A stretch of DNA of 64,000 bases from Halomonadaceae bacterium T82-2 (GCA_001577635.1 LSBP01000001.1:62001-126000), one strand, 5' to 3'. Numbered from the stretch's first letter, positions 1 to 10,923 are shown. Made by a program: numbers and translations. Notes: generated by a model not told the origin, from the letters alone.

Positions 1-707
1 GGCGGCTCGTCGAAGGTCGAGGCCACCACCTCGCCGCGCACCGTGCGCGACATCTCGGTCACCTCTTCCGGACGCTCGTCGATCAGCAGCACGATCAGGT
101 GGCATTCGGGATTGTTGCGGGTGATGGAGGTGGCGATGTTCTGCAGCATCAGCGTCTTGCCGGCCTTGGGGGGCGAGACGATCAGGCCGCGCTGGCCCTT
201 GCCGATGGGCGCGGTCAGGTCGATGATGCGGGCGGTGAGATCCTCGGTGGAGCCGTTGCCCATCTCCATCACCAGGCGTTCCTGGGGGAACAGCGGCGTG
301 AGGTTCTCGAAGAGGATCTTGTGCTTGGCGTTTTCCGGCTTGTCGAAGTTGATCTGGTTGACCTTCAACAGCGCGAAGTAACGCTCGCCTTCCTTGGGCG
401 GACGAATCTTGCCCGAGATCGAGTCGCCCTTGCGCAGGTTGAAGCGGCGAATCTGCGAGGGCGAGACGTAGATGTCGTCGGGCCCGGCCAGATAGGAGCT
501 GTCGGCGCTGCGCAGGAAGCCGAAACCGTCCTGGAGGATTTCCAGGACACCATCGCCGTAGATGTCCTCGCCGCTCTTGGCGTGCTTCTTGAGGATGGCG
601 AAGATGATGTCCTGCTTGCGGGAGCGGGCCAGATTGTCGATGCCCATCTGCTGGGCGATCTCCAGCAGCTCCGGAACGGTCTTTTGCTTGAGTTCGGTTA
701 GATTCAT
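1..707 (-). CDS. rho: Transcription termination factor Rho (N-terminal part; gene runs off the left edge)
   Basis: Reverse-strand translation from the ATG at 707 gives [67 protein letters not shown]... and later [24 protein letters not shown], typical Rho. Absent from the ORF track because it is open at the edge. Confidence 0.97.
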   Translation of the reverse strand, partial: MNLTELKQKTVPELLEIAQQMGIDNLARSRKQDIIFAILKKHAKSGEDIYGDGVLEILQDGFGFLRSADSSYLAGPDDIYVSPSQIRRFNLRKGDSISGKIRPPKEGERYFALLKVNQINFDKPENAKHKILFENLTPLFPQERLVMEMGNGSTEDLTARIIDLTAPIGKGQRGLIVSPPKAGKTLMLQNIATSITRNNPECHLIVLLIDERPEEVTEMSRTVRGEVVASTFDEP

Positions 708-1070
708 CGTTTGTTCAGAAGTAGCTCGTGTCAGCGTGGCCGCTTGCGGGCCGATGGGACAGGAGGCGGAGACAGTGCGCCGCGCGGTGCGTTCAGTGCC
801 CGTCGAGCCTCTCGCGGATAGGACCCTCGCATGGCGGCTCCTGGCGGAGAACCATGGACACTATCGATATCGAGGGAGGCGCTGTTCCCTTCGCCTGGTT
901 GATGTTCCTGACTTTCCTTGGTCCCTGACGTTGCCTGGCAACCGGGATCGTCCCGGGATCTACACAACCGATGACAGGGGATGAACAGCGGGCTTTCTGA
1001 CGACTTGGCATGACCGCGTCGGTGGCACCGGGCGACGGTCGGGAAGCTTTCGGAACAGGCGAACGACTCG

Positions 1071-1099
1071 ATGTTAGTGAAGCCCGGCGGTAAACGCAA
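1071..1099 (-). promoter_or_regulatory. Putative sigma70 promoter for rho (TTGCGT-N17-TAACAT), implying a leader of about 350 nt
   Basis: Minus strand -35 TTGCGT (1094-1099), 17-nt spacer, -10 TAACAT (1071-1076), immediately downstream of trxA. Confidence 0.45.
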
Positions 1100-1117
1100 G
1101 TCCCGCCAGGGCCGGAT

Positions 1118-1450
1118 TCATCGCTCCCGGGCGCTGTCGAGCAGCTGCCGGAGCTGATCGTCGTCGAGTGCTCCGACCCGGGTGGCCACCAGGTCACCGT
1201 CGACGAAGAGCATCAGCGTGGGCATGCCGCGCACGCCGTACTTGCGCGCCAGCTCCGGTGCCTCGTCGACCTCCACCTGATAGGTCGCGAGAGGCGTCGG
1301 CTGGCGCTCGAGGGCCCGCGCCAGACGCGGCAGCAGGATCGAGCAGGGTTCGCACCAGTCGGCGACGAACACCACCAGCAGGGTGTCATGATCGGCGAGG
1401 CGCGCCTCGAGCGTGTCGCCGGAGATCGTTTCGAACGTGGTTTCGGCCAT
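1118..1450 (-). CDS. trxA: Thioredoxin (active-site motif WCEPC)
   Basis: MAETTFETISGDTLEARLADHDTLLVVFVADWCEPCSILLPRLARALE...RGMPTLMLFVDGD; thioredoxin fold with cis-Pro loop; next to rho as in many gammaproteobacteria. Confidence 0.88.
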   Translation of the reverse strand: MAETTFETISGDTLEARLADHDTLLVVFVADWCEPCSILLPRLARALERQPTPLATYQVEVDEAPELARKYGVRGMPTLMLFVDGDLVATRVGALDDDQLRQLLDSARER

Positions 1451-1579
1451 GGCCCATCCTTGTTGACGCATGCCGTCACGCGACGGCGGTTTTCCCTATT
1501 GGACGTCCCCGGCCGGCGATTGACAAGCCATGAGCGCCCCCGCAACCTTGCGCTAATCGTGCATCGACAGGGAAATCCC

Positions 1580-3103
1580 ATGAGCAGGACGCCCGCCGCC
1601 CAGGCCCCGCAGCGCCTGGCCGCCATCGACCTGGGATCCAACAGCTTCCACCTGCTGGTGGCCAACCGGCTCGGCGATCACCTGCAGGTGGTCGCCAAGC
1701 AGGGTGAAAAGGTCCAGCTGGCCGCCGGCCTCGGCGACGACGATCACCTCGACGAGCCGGCCATCCAGCGCGCGCTGGACTGTCTGGCCCGCTTCGCCCC
1801 CTTCGTCGAGGGCATCCCGGCCGACGCCATGCGCGTCGTGGGCACCAACGCCCTGCGCGCCGCCGCCAACAGCCGCGACTTCATCGAACGCGCCGAACGC
1901 GTGCTGGGCCACGAGATCGAGATCATCGCCGGCCGCGAGGAGGCCCGACTGATCTACCTGGGGGCCGCCCACGCCCTGGCCGACGTCCACGGCCGGCGGC
2001 TGATCGTCGACATCGGTGGCGGCTCCACGGAGTTCATCATCGGTGAACGCTTCGAGCCCGAGGCCCTGGAAAGCCTGCACATGGGCTGCGTGGCCTACAC
2101 CCGACGCTTCTTCGCCGACGACCAGATCACCGAGAAACGCTTCCGCCAGGCCGAACTGGCGGCACTCTCGGAACTGGCCAACATCCGCCGCCACTACCTC
2201 GCCCTGGGCTGGTCGGACCCGATCGGCTCGAGCGGCACCATCAAGGCGGCGGCCGCGGTGATCGCCGCCGCCGGCGACGCACCCGAGGGCACCATCACCC
2301 GTGAGGGCCTGGCGCGGTTGCGCAAGCGCCTGATCAAGTGCAAGCACCTCGACCGCGTCGAGATGGCCGGCCTCAAGGCCGACCGGGCCCGAGTCTTCCC
2401 GGCGGGCATCGCCATTCTCTGCGCGATTTTCGAAGCCTTCGAGCTCGAGCACATGCGCTTCGCCGACGGCGCCCTGCGCGAAGGCGTGCTCTACGACCTG
2501 ATCGGCCGCAACAGCGCCGAGGACCCGCGCCTGCCGGCCCTGAACGGCCTGACCCGCCGTTACGGGGTGGACCATCGTCAGGCCACCAACGTCGCCGCCA
2601 GCGCCGCCAGCGCCTTCGATCAGGTCCGTGACGCCTGGCAGCTCAGCGAGACGATACGCCCCTTCCTGCTGTGGGCCGCCGAGCTTCACGAGATCGGCCT
2701 GGCGGTCTCCCACAGCCAGTTCCATCGCCACGGCGCCTACCTGCTGGAAAACGCCGACCTGCCCGGCTTCTCGCGCCCCGAGCAGCAGCTGCTGGCGTTT
2801 CTGGTCCGCGCCCATCGCCGCAAGTTCGCAGTCAAGGAGCTCGAGGCCCTGCCACCGGCCTATCAGCGCCGCGCCACGCGTCTGGCAAGGCTGCTGAGGC
2901 TCGCCGTGGTGCTCAATCACTCGCGCCCGGAACACCCGCCGACGACCTTCCAGCTGCAGGCGGAAGGCGACGCCCTGCTGATGATGCTGCCGGATGCACT
3001 GGCCGAACAGTCGCTGCTGCTGACCGACCTCGAGCAGGAGATCGCCTACCAGCGCGCCGTCGGCTTTCGCCTGGCCGTGGATCCGCTCACCCTCGAGATC
3101 TAG
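1580..3103 (+). CDS. ppx: Exopolyphosphatase (Ppx/GppA family)
   Basis: MSRTPAAQAPQRLAAIDLGSNSFHLLVANRLGD...LIVDIGGGSTEFIIG; ASKHA phosphatase motifs and C-terminal HD-like region. Confidence 0.95.
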   Translation: MSRTPAAQAPQRLAAIDLGSNSFHLLVANRLGDHLQVVAKQGEKVQLAAGLGDDDHLDEPAIQRALDCLARFAPFVEGIPADAMRVVGTNALRAAANSRDFIERAERVLGHEIEIIAGREEARLIYLGAAHALADVHGRRLIVDIGGGSTEFIIGERFEPEALESLHMGCVAYTRRFFADDQITEKRFRQAELAALSELANIRRHYLALGWSDPIGSSGTIKAAAAVIAAAGDAPEGTITREGLARLRKRLIKCKHLDRVEMAGLKADRARVFPAGIAILCAIFEAFELEHMRFADGALREGVLYDLIGRNSAEDPRLPALNGLTRRYGVDHRQATNVAASAASAFDQVRDAWQLSETIRPFLLWAAELHEIGLAVSHSQFHRHGAYLLENADLPGFSRPEQQLLAFLVRAHRRKFAVKELEALPPAYQRRATRLARLLRLAVVLNHSRPEHPPTTFQLQAEGDALLMMLPDALAEQSLLLTDLEQEIAYQRAVGFRLAVDPLTLEI

Positions 3104-4374
3104 ACTCCAGGACCCTGGCGCCAGCCTTCCGCCACGGCCACCCCCAGCACGGCGACCAGGGTGTCGCCGTGCCAGGCCAGCAATTGGCGCTCACGCCGCC
3201 AGGGCGGTACTCCGGCCTCCTGGAGCAGCCGCTTGACGTCGCGCCGCCCACGTCCGGCAACACGCAGACTCTCACCGCCCCGGCGCACGGTAAGCGTCAG
3301 CGCGACCGGCTCCCCCGTCTCGCAGGCCAGCCTCCAGTCGACGTACACCCCGGGCTGCGCTTCCGTCGCGCCCACCCGGCCCGGCTGGCCGTTCCAGGAC
3401 GCACTCCAACCCGCCGGCAGCGGCTCGATGGGAGTCTGGAGATAGAGCGCCCCACGCCAGCGCCGCCCCTCGCCACCTGCCCAGCTCACGTGCACGGCGG
3501 CATCTTCCCGCGCCGCGAGCTGCCCGAGCAGCGTTTCGAGACGTACCGCCGGTGGCGTGGGCAGCGCCAGGCGCCGGCAGGCGTGGCGCACCAGCAGCCG
3601 CTGGCGCGGACGCGACAGGGCGACCAGCGCGGCGACGTCGAGTCGCGCCGGGTCACCGCCGGCAGCGGCCAGGTCGATCGCGGCCAGGTCGTCGAGCAGG
3701 GCATCGGCCTCCCCGGCGCGACGTGCCGCTTCGCCCAGCGAGCGCGCGGCACCGGGCCAGCGCGCCGCCAGCACGGGCAGCACGCAATGCCGCAGATAGT
3801 TGCGGTCGAGCGAGGTATCCGTGTTGGAGGGGTCATCGCACCAGCTCAGACCCAACTCGGCAGCGGCCGCCTCGAGCCGAGCCCGGCCAAGCCCCAGCAG
3901 TGGCCGCACCAAGTGTCGCCCTCGCCAGTCGCGACACTCGGGCATCGCCCCCAGCCCGCGTACCCCGCTGCCGCGCAACGCGGCGAGCAGGAAGGTCTCG
4001 GCCTGGTCGTCGGCGTGCTGGGCCAGCCACAGCGTCTCGCCCGGCGCCACCCGCTTGGCGAACGCCGCATAGCGCGCCTCGCGGGCCGCCGCCTCCAGCC
4101 CCCGGCCCACGGATTCGACCGCGACCGACTCGACGAACAGCGGGATGCCGTGGCGCGAGCAGGACCACCGGCAGTGACGCACGAAATCGGCGGCGGCGGA
4201 CTGCAGCCCGTGGTCGACGTGCAGGGCATGGATGGGGCGCGGATGACGCCGCGCGGCATCGGCGACGAGCGCCAGCAGCAGGCAGGAATCGAGACCGCCG
4301 GACAGCGCCACCCAGACGACACGCCCCGGCGGGGTCTCCGCCAGGGCGTCATCGATCACGGCTTGCAGCGACAT
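3100..4374 (-). CDS. tilS: tRNA(Ile)-lysidine synthase TilS
   Basis: MSLQAVIDDALAETPPGRVVWVALSGGLDSCLLLALVADA...; SGGxDS PP-loop motif; located next to accA. Confidence 0.95.
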   Translation of the reverse strand: MSLQAVIDDALAETPPGRVVWVALSGGLDSCLLLALVADAARRHPRPIHALHVDHGLQSAAADFVRHCRWSCSRHGIPLFVESVAVESVGRGLEAAAREARYAAFAKRVAPGETLWLAQHADDQAETFLLAALRGSGVRGLGAMPECRDWRGRHLVRPLLGLGRARLEAAAAELGLSWCDDPSNTDTSLDRNYLRHCVLPVLAARWPGAARSLGEAARRAGEADALLDDLAAIDLAAAGGDPARLDVAALVALSRPRQRLLVRHACRRLALPTPPAVRLETLLGQLAAREDAAVHVSWAGGEGRRWRGALYLQTPIEPLPAGWSASWNGQPGRVGATEAQPGVYVDWRLACETGEPVALTLTVRRGGESLRVAGRGRRDVKRLLQEAGVPPWRRERQLLAWHGDTLVAVLGVAVAEGWRQGPGV

Positions 4375-4381
4375 GAGGCCC

Positions 4382-5335
4382 TTATGCTGGCGCCCCATAG
4401 CTCATGAGCCTTTCATACCGCCGCGCCAGCAGCGCCTCGGTGTCCATGCTGCCCAGCCGGTCGAGACTCCCGAGCAACGATTCCTTGAGCCGGTCGGCGG
4501 TGGTCTGCGGATGGCGATGCGCCCCGCCCAGCGGTTCCCCGACCAGGTTGTCGACGAAGCCCAGTTCCTTGAGACGCTCGGCGGTGATGCCCATGGCCTG
4601 GGCTGCCTCGGAGGCCTTCTCGGCGCTCTTCCACAGAATCGAGGCACAACCCTCGGGCGAGATCACCGAGTAGGTGGAATACTGCAGCATGGTCAGCTCG
4701 TCGCACACGCCGATCGCCAGCGCGCCGCCGGAGCCACCCTCGCCGACCACGGTGGCAACGATCGGTGTCTTCAGGCGCGACATCACCGCCAGGTTGTAGG
4801 CGATCGCCTCGCTCTGGCCGCGTTCCTCGGCGTCGATGCCCGGATAGGCTCCCGGGGTGTCGATGAAGGTCAGCACCGGCATCCTGAAACGCTCGGCCAT
4901 CTCCATCAGGCGACAGGCCTTGCGGTAGCCTTCGGGGCGCGGCATGCCGAAGTTGCGACGCACCTTTTCCTTGACGTCGCGGCCCTTCTGGTGACCGATG
5001 ATCATCACCGGCTTGTCGTCGAGCCGGGCGACACCGCCGACGATCGCCGCGTCGTCGGCGAAGTGGCGATCGCCGTGCAGCTCGTCGAAGTCGCTGAAGA
5101 TCATCTCGAGGTAGTCGAGGGTGTAAGGGCGCTGCGGGTGACGGGAAAGCTGCGAGACCTGCCAGGCGGACAGGTCGCGGAAGATCGACTCGGTGAGCTT
5201 CTTGCTCTTCTCCTCGAGCTTGGCGATCTCGTCGCTGATGTTGATCTTGCTGTCGTTGCCGACCAGCCGCAGCTCCTCGATCTTGGCCTGCAGTTCGGCA
5301 ATCGGCTGTTCGAAGTCCAGATAGTTGGGATTCAT
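4382..5335 (-). CDS. accA: Acetyl-CoA carboxylase carboxyltransferase subunit alpha
   Basis: [28 protein letters not shown]...[23 protein letters not shown]; AccA. Confidence 0.98.
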   Translation of the reverse strand: MNPNYLDFEQPIAELQAKIEELRLVGNDSKINISDEIAKLEEKSKKLTESIFRDLSAWQVSQLSRHPQRPYTLDYLEMIFSDFDELHGDRHFADDAAIVGGVARLDDKPVMIIGHQKGRDVKEKVRRNFGMPRPEGYRKACRLMEMAERFRMPVLTFIDTPGAYPGIDAEERGQSEAIAYNLAVMSRLKTPIVATVVGEGGSGGALAIGVCDELTMLQYSTYSVISPEGCASILWKSAEKASEAAQAMGITAERLKELGFVDNLVGEPLGGAHRHPQTTADRLKESLLGSLDRLGSMDTEALLARRYERLMSYGAPA

Positions 5336-5415
5336 AGCGCTTCAGCTTCTTGAAGTAGGCACGGCCAGCCTGGCGGCACGGCTGTCATGCGACGATGGGC
5401 GTGCAATGACCGGGC

Positions 5416-5443
5416 ATTATCGCAGCTTGACGAGCGCACGCAA
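5416..5443 (-). promoter_or_regulatory. Putative promoter upstream of accA (TTGCGT-N16-GATAAT)
   Basis: Minus strand hexamers TTGCGT (5438-5443) and GATAAT (5416-5421), 16-nt spacer. Confidence 0.5.
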
Positions 5444-5489
5444 GACAACCGCTCGGCCGGACCCGGCTAAGGATGAATAGTGACCAGAA

Positions 5490-5519
5490 GGCAAACACCC
5501 TGCTCGGAGGGTGTTTGCC
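5490..5519 (-). terminator. Hairpin between dnaE and accA, probable dnaE terminator
   Basis: Perfect 12-bp stem GGCAAACACCCT/AGGGTGTTTGCC with 6-nt loop; only a weak T-run follows on the minus strand. Confidence 0.65.
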
Positions 5520-5554
5520 AATTCGGGGAGCGCAGGCATGGTGTAAATACCCTC

Positions 5555-8500
5555 TCAGCCACGGTACTTGAGCCGGATGCCATCCTGCCCCTCGACATCG
5601 CGCAGCGCGGCGAGCAGCTCGTCGGCGGGCGCCACCTTCCACTCGCTGCCCAGCTCCAGCCAGCCGCTGGCGGCGGCGTTGCGATAACGCACGCGCACCG
5701 GCAGGCCGGCCTCGTTGCGCCACGGCGTGAGACTGTCGCGCAGGGTGGCGATGAAGCGGCCGTTGCAGCTCGAGCCGTCGACCGACAGCTCCACGGCCTC
5801 GCCGTAGCGGCTGCGCGCGTCGACCATGGCGGTCACCTCCTTGCCGCGCAGGCGCAGGCCGCCGGAGTAGTCGTCGCTCTGCACCTCGCCCTCGACGATC
5901 AGCACCTGGTCGGTATCCAGACGGCCGCGGACCTGGTCGAACAGCTCGCCGAACAGCGAGGCCTCGATGCGCCCGGTGCGATCATCCAGGGTGACGAAGG
6001 CCATGGTGTCGCCGCGCTTGGACTTCATGGTGCGCATGGCCACCACCAGCCCGGCGACCCGCTGCGGCTCACGTGACGGCTTGAGGTCGCGGACCCGTGT
6101 CGACACGAAGCGCGCCAGTTCCTGCTCGTACTCGTCGATCGGATGCCCGGTCAGGTAGAGCCCCAGGGTGTCCTTCTCGCCGGCCAGGCGCTCCTTGTCG
6201 CTCCAGTCGCGGACCCGATGGTAGTCGGCATAGACATCGCCGGCCTCGGGTTCGCTGAACGCCTCGCCGAACATGTCCATCATGCCCAGGTTGGCGTTGG
6301 TGGTGCTCTGCTGCGCCGCCTTGATGGCGTCGTCCAGCGCGGCGGCCAGCACCGCCCGGCTCGGCCCCAGGGTGTCCACGGCGCCGGACCGGATCAGTGC
6401 CTCCAGGGTACGCTTGTTCATGCGCTTGGCGTCGACCCGACGGCAGAAGTCGAACAGGTCGGCGAAGGCGCCGCCCTCGGTGCGCGCCTCGACGATCGCC
6501 TCGATCGGCCCCTCGCCGACGCCGCGGATCGCCCCCAGGCCATAGACCACGCGCCCCTGTTCGTCGACGGTGAACTTGTAGCCACCGACGTTGACGTCGG
6601 GCGGGGTCACCGTCAGGCCCAGGTTGCGGCATTCCTCGATCAGCGGCACCACCTTGTCGAGGTTGTCCATGTCGGTGGACAGCACCGCGGCCATGAAGGG
6701 CCCGGGGTAATGCGCCTTGAGCCAGGCGGTCTGGTACGAGACCAGGCCGTAGGCCGCCGAGTGCGACTTGTTGAAGCCGTAGCCGGCAAACTTCTCCACT
6801 AGGTCGAAGAGGTTGCCCGCCAGATCCTTGTCGATGCCGTTGGCCGCGCAGCCCTCCATGAAACCGACGCGCTGCTTGGCCATCTCCTCGGGCTTCTTCT
6901 TGCCCATCGCGCGGCGCAGCATGTCGGCCTGCCCCAGGCTGTAGCCGGCCAGCACCTGGGCGATCTGCATGACCTGCTCCTGGTAGAGGATCACGCCGTA
7001 GGTGGGCTCGAGGACCGGCTTGAGCAGCTCATGCTGGTAGTCGGGATGCGGGAAGGCCAGCTCGGCGCGGCCGTGCTTGCGGTTGATGAAGTCATCGACC
7101 ATCCCCGACTGCAGCGGCCCCGGACGGAACAGCGCCACCAGGGCGATCATGTCCTCCAGCGAGTCGGGCTGCAGGCGCTTGATCAGCTCCTTCATGCCGC
7201 GGGATTCGAGCTGGAACACCGCCGTGGTCTCGGCCTTCTTGAGCATGTCGAAGGTCGGCACGTCGTCGAGCGGGATGGTGTTGATGTCGAGCGGGCCCTG
7301 CCCCTGGCGCGCACGCACGGCATCGACCATCTCCAGCGCCCAGTCGATGATGGTCAGGGTGCGCAGGCCGAGGAAGTCGAACTTGACCAGCCCGGCATCC
7401 TCGATGTCGTTCTTGTCGAACTGCACCACCAGGCCGCTGCCGTCCGGCTCGCAGAGCAGCGGCGAGAAGTCGGTGAGCCGGGTCGGCGCGATCACCACCC
7501 CGCCGGCGTGCTTGCCGGTGCCGCGGGTGATGCCCTCGAGCTTGAGCGCCATGTCCCAGATCTCCTGGGCCTCCTCGTCACCGGCGAGGAAGTCGCGCAG
7601 CGCCTCCTCCTGCTCGTGGGCCTTGGCCAGCGTCATGCCGACCTCGAAGGGAATCAGCTTGGAGAGCTTGTCGCCCAGCGAGTAGGGCTTGCCCTGGGCA
7701 CGCGCCACGTCGCGCACCACCGCCTTGGCGGCCATGGTGCCGAAGGTGACGATCTGCGAGACGGCGTCGCGGCCGTAGCGCTCGGCGACGTAGTCGATCA
7801 CCCGGTCGCGCTTCTCCATGCAGAAGTCGACGTCGAAGTCGGGCATCGACACGCGCTCGGGATTGAGGAAGCGCTCGAACAGCAGGTCGTATTCCAGCGG
7901 GTCCAGATCGGTGATCTTGAGCGCATAGGCGACCAGCGAGCCGGCCCCCGAGCCACGCCCCGGCCCCACCGGGATGTCGTTGTCCTTGGCCCACTGGATG
8001 AAGTCCATCACGATCAGGAAGTAGCCGGGAAAGCCCATCTTGATGATGATGTCGAGCTCGAAGTCGAGGCGCTCGCGGTAGGCCGCCTCGTGATCGGCGC
8101 GGCGGCGATCCGGATAGATGGCGTCGTCGCCGTCGAACAGCTGGGTCAGGCGCTCGCCGAGGCCGTCGTGGGAGAGCTGGCGGAAGAACTCGTCGAGGGT
8201 CATGCCCTCGGGTACCGGGAACTCGGGCAGGAAGATCTCGCCGAGGCGCACGTCGACGCTGCAGCGCGCGGCGATCATCACCGTGTTCTCGAGCGCCTCG
8301 GGGATGTCGGCGAACAGCTCGGCCATCTCCTGGGGGCTCTTGAGGTACTGCTCCTCGCTGTACTTGCGCTCGCGGCGCGGGTCGTCGAGCGCCTTGCCCT
8401 CGCCGATCGACACCCGGGTCTCGTGGGCCCAGAAGTCCTCGCGGGTCAGAAAGCGCACGTCGTTGGTCGCCACCACCGGCGTGCCGGTCTCGGCGGCGAG

Positions 8501-9058
8501 GTCGACCGACAGGTGAACACATTCCTCGTCGTACTGGCGACCGGTGCGCTGCAGCTCGAGATAGAAGCGCCCGGGGAAGTGGCGCTGCCACTCGGCGAGC
8601 AGTTCGCGGGCCTCGTCGCCGTGCTCGGCGAGCAGGAAGCGGCCGACCTCCCCCTCCCGGGCGCCGGACAGCGCGATCAGCCCGTCGCTCTGGGCGAAGA
8701 TCCAGGCCTTCTTGAGCAGCGCGCTGCCCTGGCGCTGGCCTTCCTGCCAGCCCCGCGAGATCAGCTCGGTGAGGTTGCGATAGCCGACGTCGTTCATCGC
8801 CAGCAGCGTCAGCCGGTAGGGATGGCTCTCGTCGAACGGGTTCTCGAGCCACAGGTCGGCGCCGATGACCGGCTTGAGACCGGCGCCCAGCGCCGCCTTG
8901 TAGCTCTTGACCAGGCCGAACAGGTTGGCCTCGTCGGTCACCGCCAGGGCCGGCATGCCCGCCTCGGCGGTCGCGCTCACCAACGGCTTGAGGCGCACCA
9001 GGCCATCGACGAGGGAGTATTCGCTGTGCACGCGCAGATGAACGAAGGGAGTCGTCAT
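5555..9058 (-). CDS. dnaE: DNA polymerase III subunit alpha
   Basis: MTTPFVHLRVHSEYSLVDGLVRLKPLVSATAEAGMPALAVTDEANLFGLVKSYKAALG...; PHP domain and Pol C family catalytic region (PDFDVDFC). Confidence 0.98.
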   Translation of the reverse strand: MTTPFVHLRVHSEYSLVDGLVRLKPLVSATAEAGMPALAVTDEANLFGLVKSYKAALGAGLKPVIGADLWLENPFDESHPYRLTLLAMNDVGYRNLTELISRGWQEGQRQGSALLKKAWIFAQSDGLIALSGAREGEVGRFLLAEHGDEARELLAEWQRHFPGRFYLELQRTGRQYDEECVHLSVDLAAETGTPVVATNDVRFLTREDFWAHETRVSIGEGKALDDPRRERKYSEEQYLKSPQEMAELFADIPEALENTVMIAARCSVDVRLGEIFLPEFPVPEGMTLDEFFRQLSHDGLGERLTQLFDGDDAIYPDRRRADHEAAYRERLDFELDIIIKMGFPGYFLIVMDFIQWAKDNDIPVGPGRGSGAGSLVAYALKITDLDPLEYDLLFERFLNPERVSMPDFDVDFCMEKRDRVIDYVAERYGRDAVSQIVTFGTMAAKAVVRDVARAQGKPYSLGDKLSKLIPFEVGMTLAKAHEQEEALRDFLAGDEEAQEIWDMALKLEGITRGTGKHAGGVVIAPTRLTDFSPLLCEPDGSGLVVQFDKNDIEDAGLVKFDFLGLRTLTIIDWALEMVDAVRARQGQGPLDINTIPLDDVPTFDMLKKAETTAVFQLESRGMKELIKRLQPDSLEDMIALVALFRPGPLQSGMVDDFINRKHGRAELAFPHPDYQHELLKPVLEPTYGVILYQEQVMQIAQVLAGYSLGQADMLRRAMGKKKPEEMAKQRVGFMEGCAANGIDKDLAGNLFDLVEKFAGYGFNKSHSAAYGLVSYQTAWLKAHYPGPFMAAVLSTDMDNLDKVVPLIEECRNLGLTVTPPDVNVGGYKFTVDEQGRVVYGLGAIRGVGEGPIEAIVEARTEGGAFADLFDFCRRVDAKRMNKRTLEALIRSGAVDTLGPSRAVLAAALDDAIKAAQQSTTNANLGMMDMFGEAFSEPEAGDVYADYHRVRDWSDKERLAGEKDTLGLYLTGHPIDEYEQELARFVSTRVRDLKPSREPQRVAGLVVAMRTMKSKRGDTMAFVTLDDRTGRIEASLFGELFDQVRGRLDTDQVLIVEGEVQSDDYSGGLRLRGKEVTAMVDARSRYGEAVELSVDGSSCNGRFIATLRDSLTPWRNEAGLPVRVRYRNAAASGWLELGSEWKVAPADELLAALRDVEGQDGIRLKYRG

Positions 9059-9099
9059 GTCGCTCTCGTGATGGTTGTCGGGCGGCAGCGGCCGCCGCG

Positions 9100-9741
9100 T
9101 CAGAAGAGATCCAGCTGGCGTTTCACCGGAGCGAAGGAGCGGCGGTGCTCGGGCAGCGGCCCGAGGCGCTCCAGCGCCGCCAGGTGTTCCGGGGTCGGGT
9201 AGCCCTTGTGGCGGGCGAAACCGTACTCGGGGAAGCGCGCATCGAGGGCGACCATCTGCGCATCGCGAGCCACCTTGGCGAGGATCGATGCGGCACCGAT
9301 GGCCGGATGACGGGCGTCGCCCTTGACCACCGCCTGGCCGGGAACATGATGCCCGGGCAGGCGATTGCCGTCCACCAGCAGGTATTCGGCCGCCGGCGTC
9401 AGGGCGTCGATCGCCCGGCGCATCGCCAGGTGGGTGGCATGGTAGATGTTGAACTCGTCGACCTCGGCCGGCGTGGCCTCGGCCACGGCGAAGGCCAGCG
9501 CCCGCTCGCGGATCGCCGCGTCCAGCGCCCGGCGACGCGTCTCGCTGAGCGCCTTGGAGTCGCCCAGCCCGTCGATCGGCCGCTGCGGGTCGAGGATCAC
9601 CGCGGCGGCGACCACCGCGCCCGCCAGCGGGCCGCGCCCCACTTCGTCGACCCCGGCCAGCCGCTCGCCGGTGTAGTCGAGGACGATCTCGGCACTGCCC
9701 CGATAACCGGCGATGACATGGCGTCCTGCGACCGTGCTCAT
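9100..9741 (-). CDS. rnhB: Ribonuclease HII
   Basis: [21 protein letters not shown]...; between lpxB and dnaE as in E. coli. Confidence 0.97.
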   Translation of the reverse strand: MSTVAGRHVIAGYRGSAEIVLDYTGERLAGVDEVGRGPLAGAVVAAAVILDPQRPIDGLGDSKALSETRRRALDAAIRERALAFAVAEATPAEVDEFNIYHATHLAMRRAIDALTPAAEYLLVDGNRLPGHHVPGQAVVKGDARHPAIGAASILAKVARDAQMVALDARFPEYGFARHKGYPTPEHLAALERLGPLPEHRRSFAPVKRQLDLF

Positions 9742-10919
9742 GAGGTCTCCCCGGGCAGCGCCACCGGCGCCTCGGGCAGCGGCCGGCGCTCAGCCACCGC
9801 CAGTACCGCCTCGGCGGCGCGCTCGCTGGCGCCGCGCTGCAGCCCGGCGTGCAGGGTGGCAAAGCGCTGCTCCAGCGCCGCGCGCGAGGCCGGCTCGCAC
9901 AGCCAGGGACGCAGGTGCTCGCCGATCGCCGTCGGCGTGGCGGCCTCCTGGATCAGCTCGGGCACCAGCGTCTCGCGGGCGATCAGGTTGGGCAGCGAGA
10001 TCCACGTCGTCCTGACCAGCCGACGGGCCAGCCAGTGGGTGGTCGGCGCCATGCGGTAGGCGACCACCATCGGCCGGTGACAGAGCATCGCCTCCAGGGC
10101 CGCGGTCCCCGAGGTCAGCAGTACCGCATCGCTGGCCACCATCGCCTCCCGCGAGCGGCCGTCGAGCAGCCGGGTTCGTGCCTGCAGGCCGGGATGGGCC
10201 GCGAGCAGCGCCTCGAGCTCGCGCCGGCGTTCCGGCGAGGCCGCGGGAATCACCAGTTCGAGCCCGTCGACCGTGGCCAGCAGCCGTTCGGCGGCCGCCA
10301 GGAAGGTCGGGCCCATGAAGCGGATCTCGTTGCCGCGCGAGCCAGGAAGAATGGCCAGCACCGGCGTCTCGGTGGGCAGCTCCAGCGCCGCACGGGCCGC
10401 GGCCCGGTCGTTGACCAGCGGCAGCTCGTCGGCCAGCGGATGACCGACGAAGGCCACCGGCACCCGATGCTGGCGGTAGAAGCTCGCCTCGAACGGCAGG
10501 AAGGTGAGCATGGCGTCCACCGCCCGGGCGATACCCTTGATCCGCCCCTGCCGCCAGGCCCACACCGAGGGGCTGACGTAATGCACGGTGGGCACCCCCG
10601 CCTCGCGCAGCTGACGCTCGAGGCCCAGGTTGAAGTCGGGGGCGTCGATGCCGACCATCACGTCGGGTCGCCAGGCCAGGGCGTCGTGGCGCAGGTGGCG
10701 ACGGACCTTCACCAGCCCGGGCAGGTGCCTGAGCACCTCGACCAGCCCCATCACCGACAGCGTCTCCAGCGGGTAGAGGCTCTCCAGGCCCTCGGCGATC
10801 ATGCGAGGGCCGCCGATGCCGCGGAACTCGGCCTCGGGATGGCGGGCCTTGAGCGCGCGCATCAGCCCGGCGCCGAGCAGGTCCCCGGAGAGTTCGCCGG
10901 CGATCAGGTAGACGCGCAT
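9738..10919 (-). CDS. lpxB: Lipid-A-disaccharide synthase
   Basis: [40 protein letters not shown]; overlaps rnhB by 4 nt. Confidence 0.98.
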   Translation of the reverse strand: MRVYLIAGELSGDLLGAGLMRALKARHPEAEFRGIGGPRMIAEGLESLYPLETLSVMGLVEVLRHLPGLVKVRRHLRHDALAWRPDVMVGIDAPDFNLGLERQLREAGVPTVHYVSPSVWAWRQGRIKGIARAVDAMLTFLPFEASFYRQHRVPVAFVGHPLADELPLVNDRAAARAALELPTETPVLAILPGSRGNEIRFMGPTFLAAAERLLATVDGLELVIPAASPERRRELEALLAAHPGLQARTRLLDGRSREAMVASDAVLLTSGTAALEAMLCHRPMVVAYRMAPTTHWLARRLVRTTWISLPNLIARETLVPELIQEAATPTAIGEHLRPWLCEPASRAALEQRFATLHAGLQRGASERAAEAVLAVAERRPLPEAPVALPGETS

Positions 10920-10923
10920 CGGC

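Noticed and set aside
731-1099. 122-aa minus-strand ORF in the rho leader as a rhoL-like peptide
   Set aside because: Arg/Ser/Pro-rich with no resemblance to a leader peptide and no clear ribosome-binding site; more likely chance.
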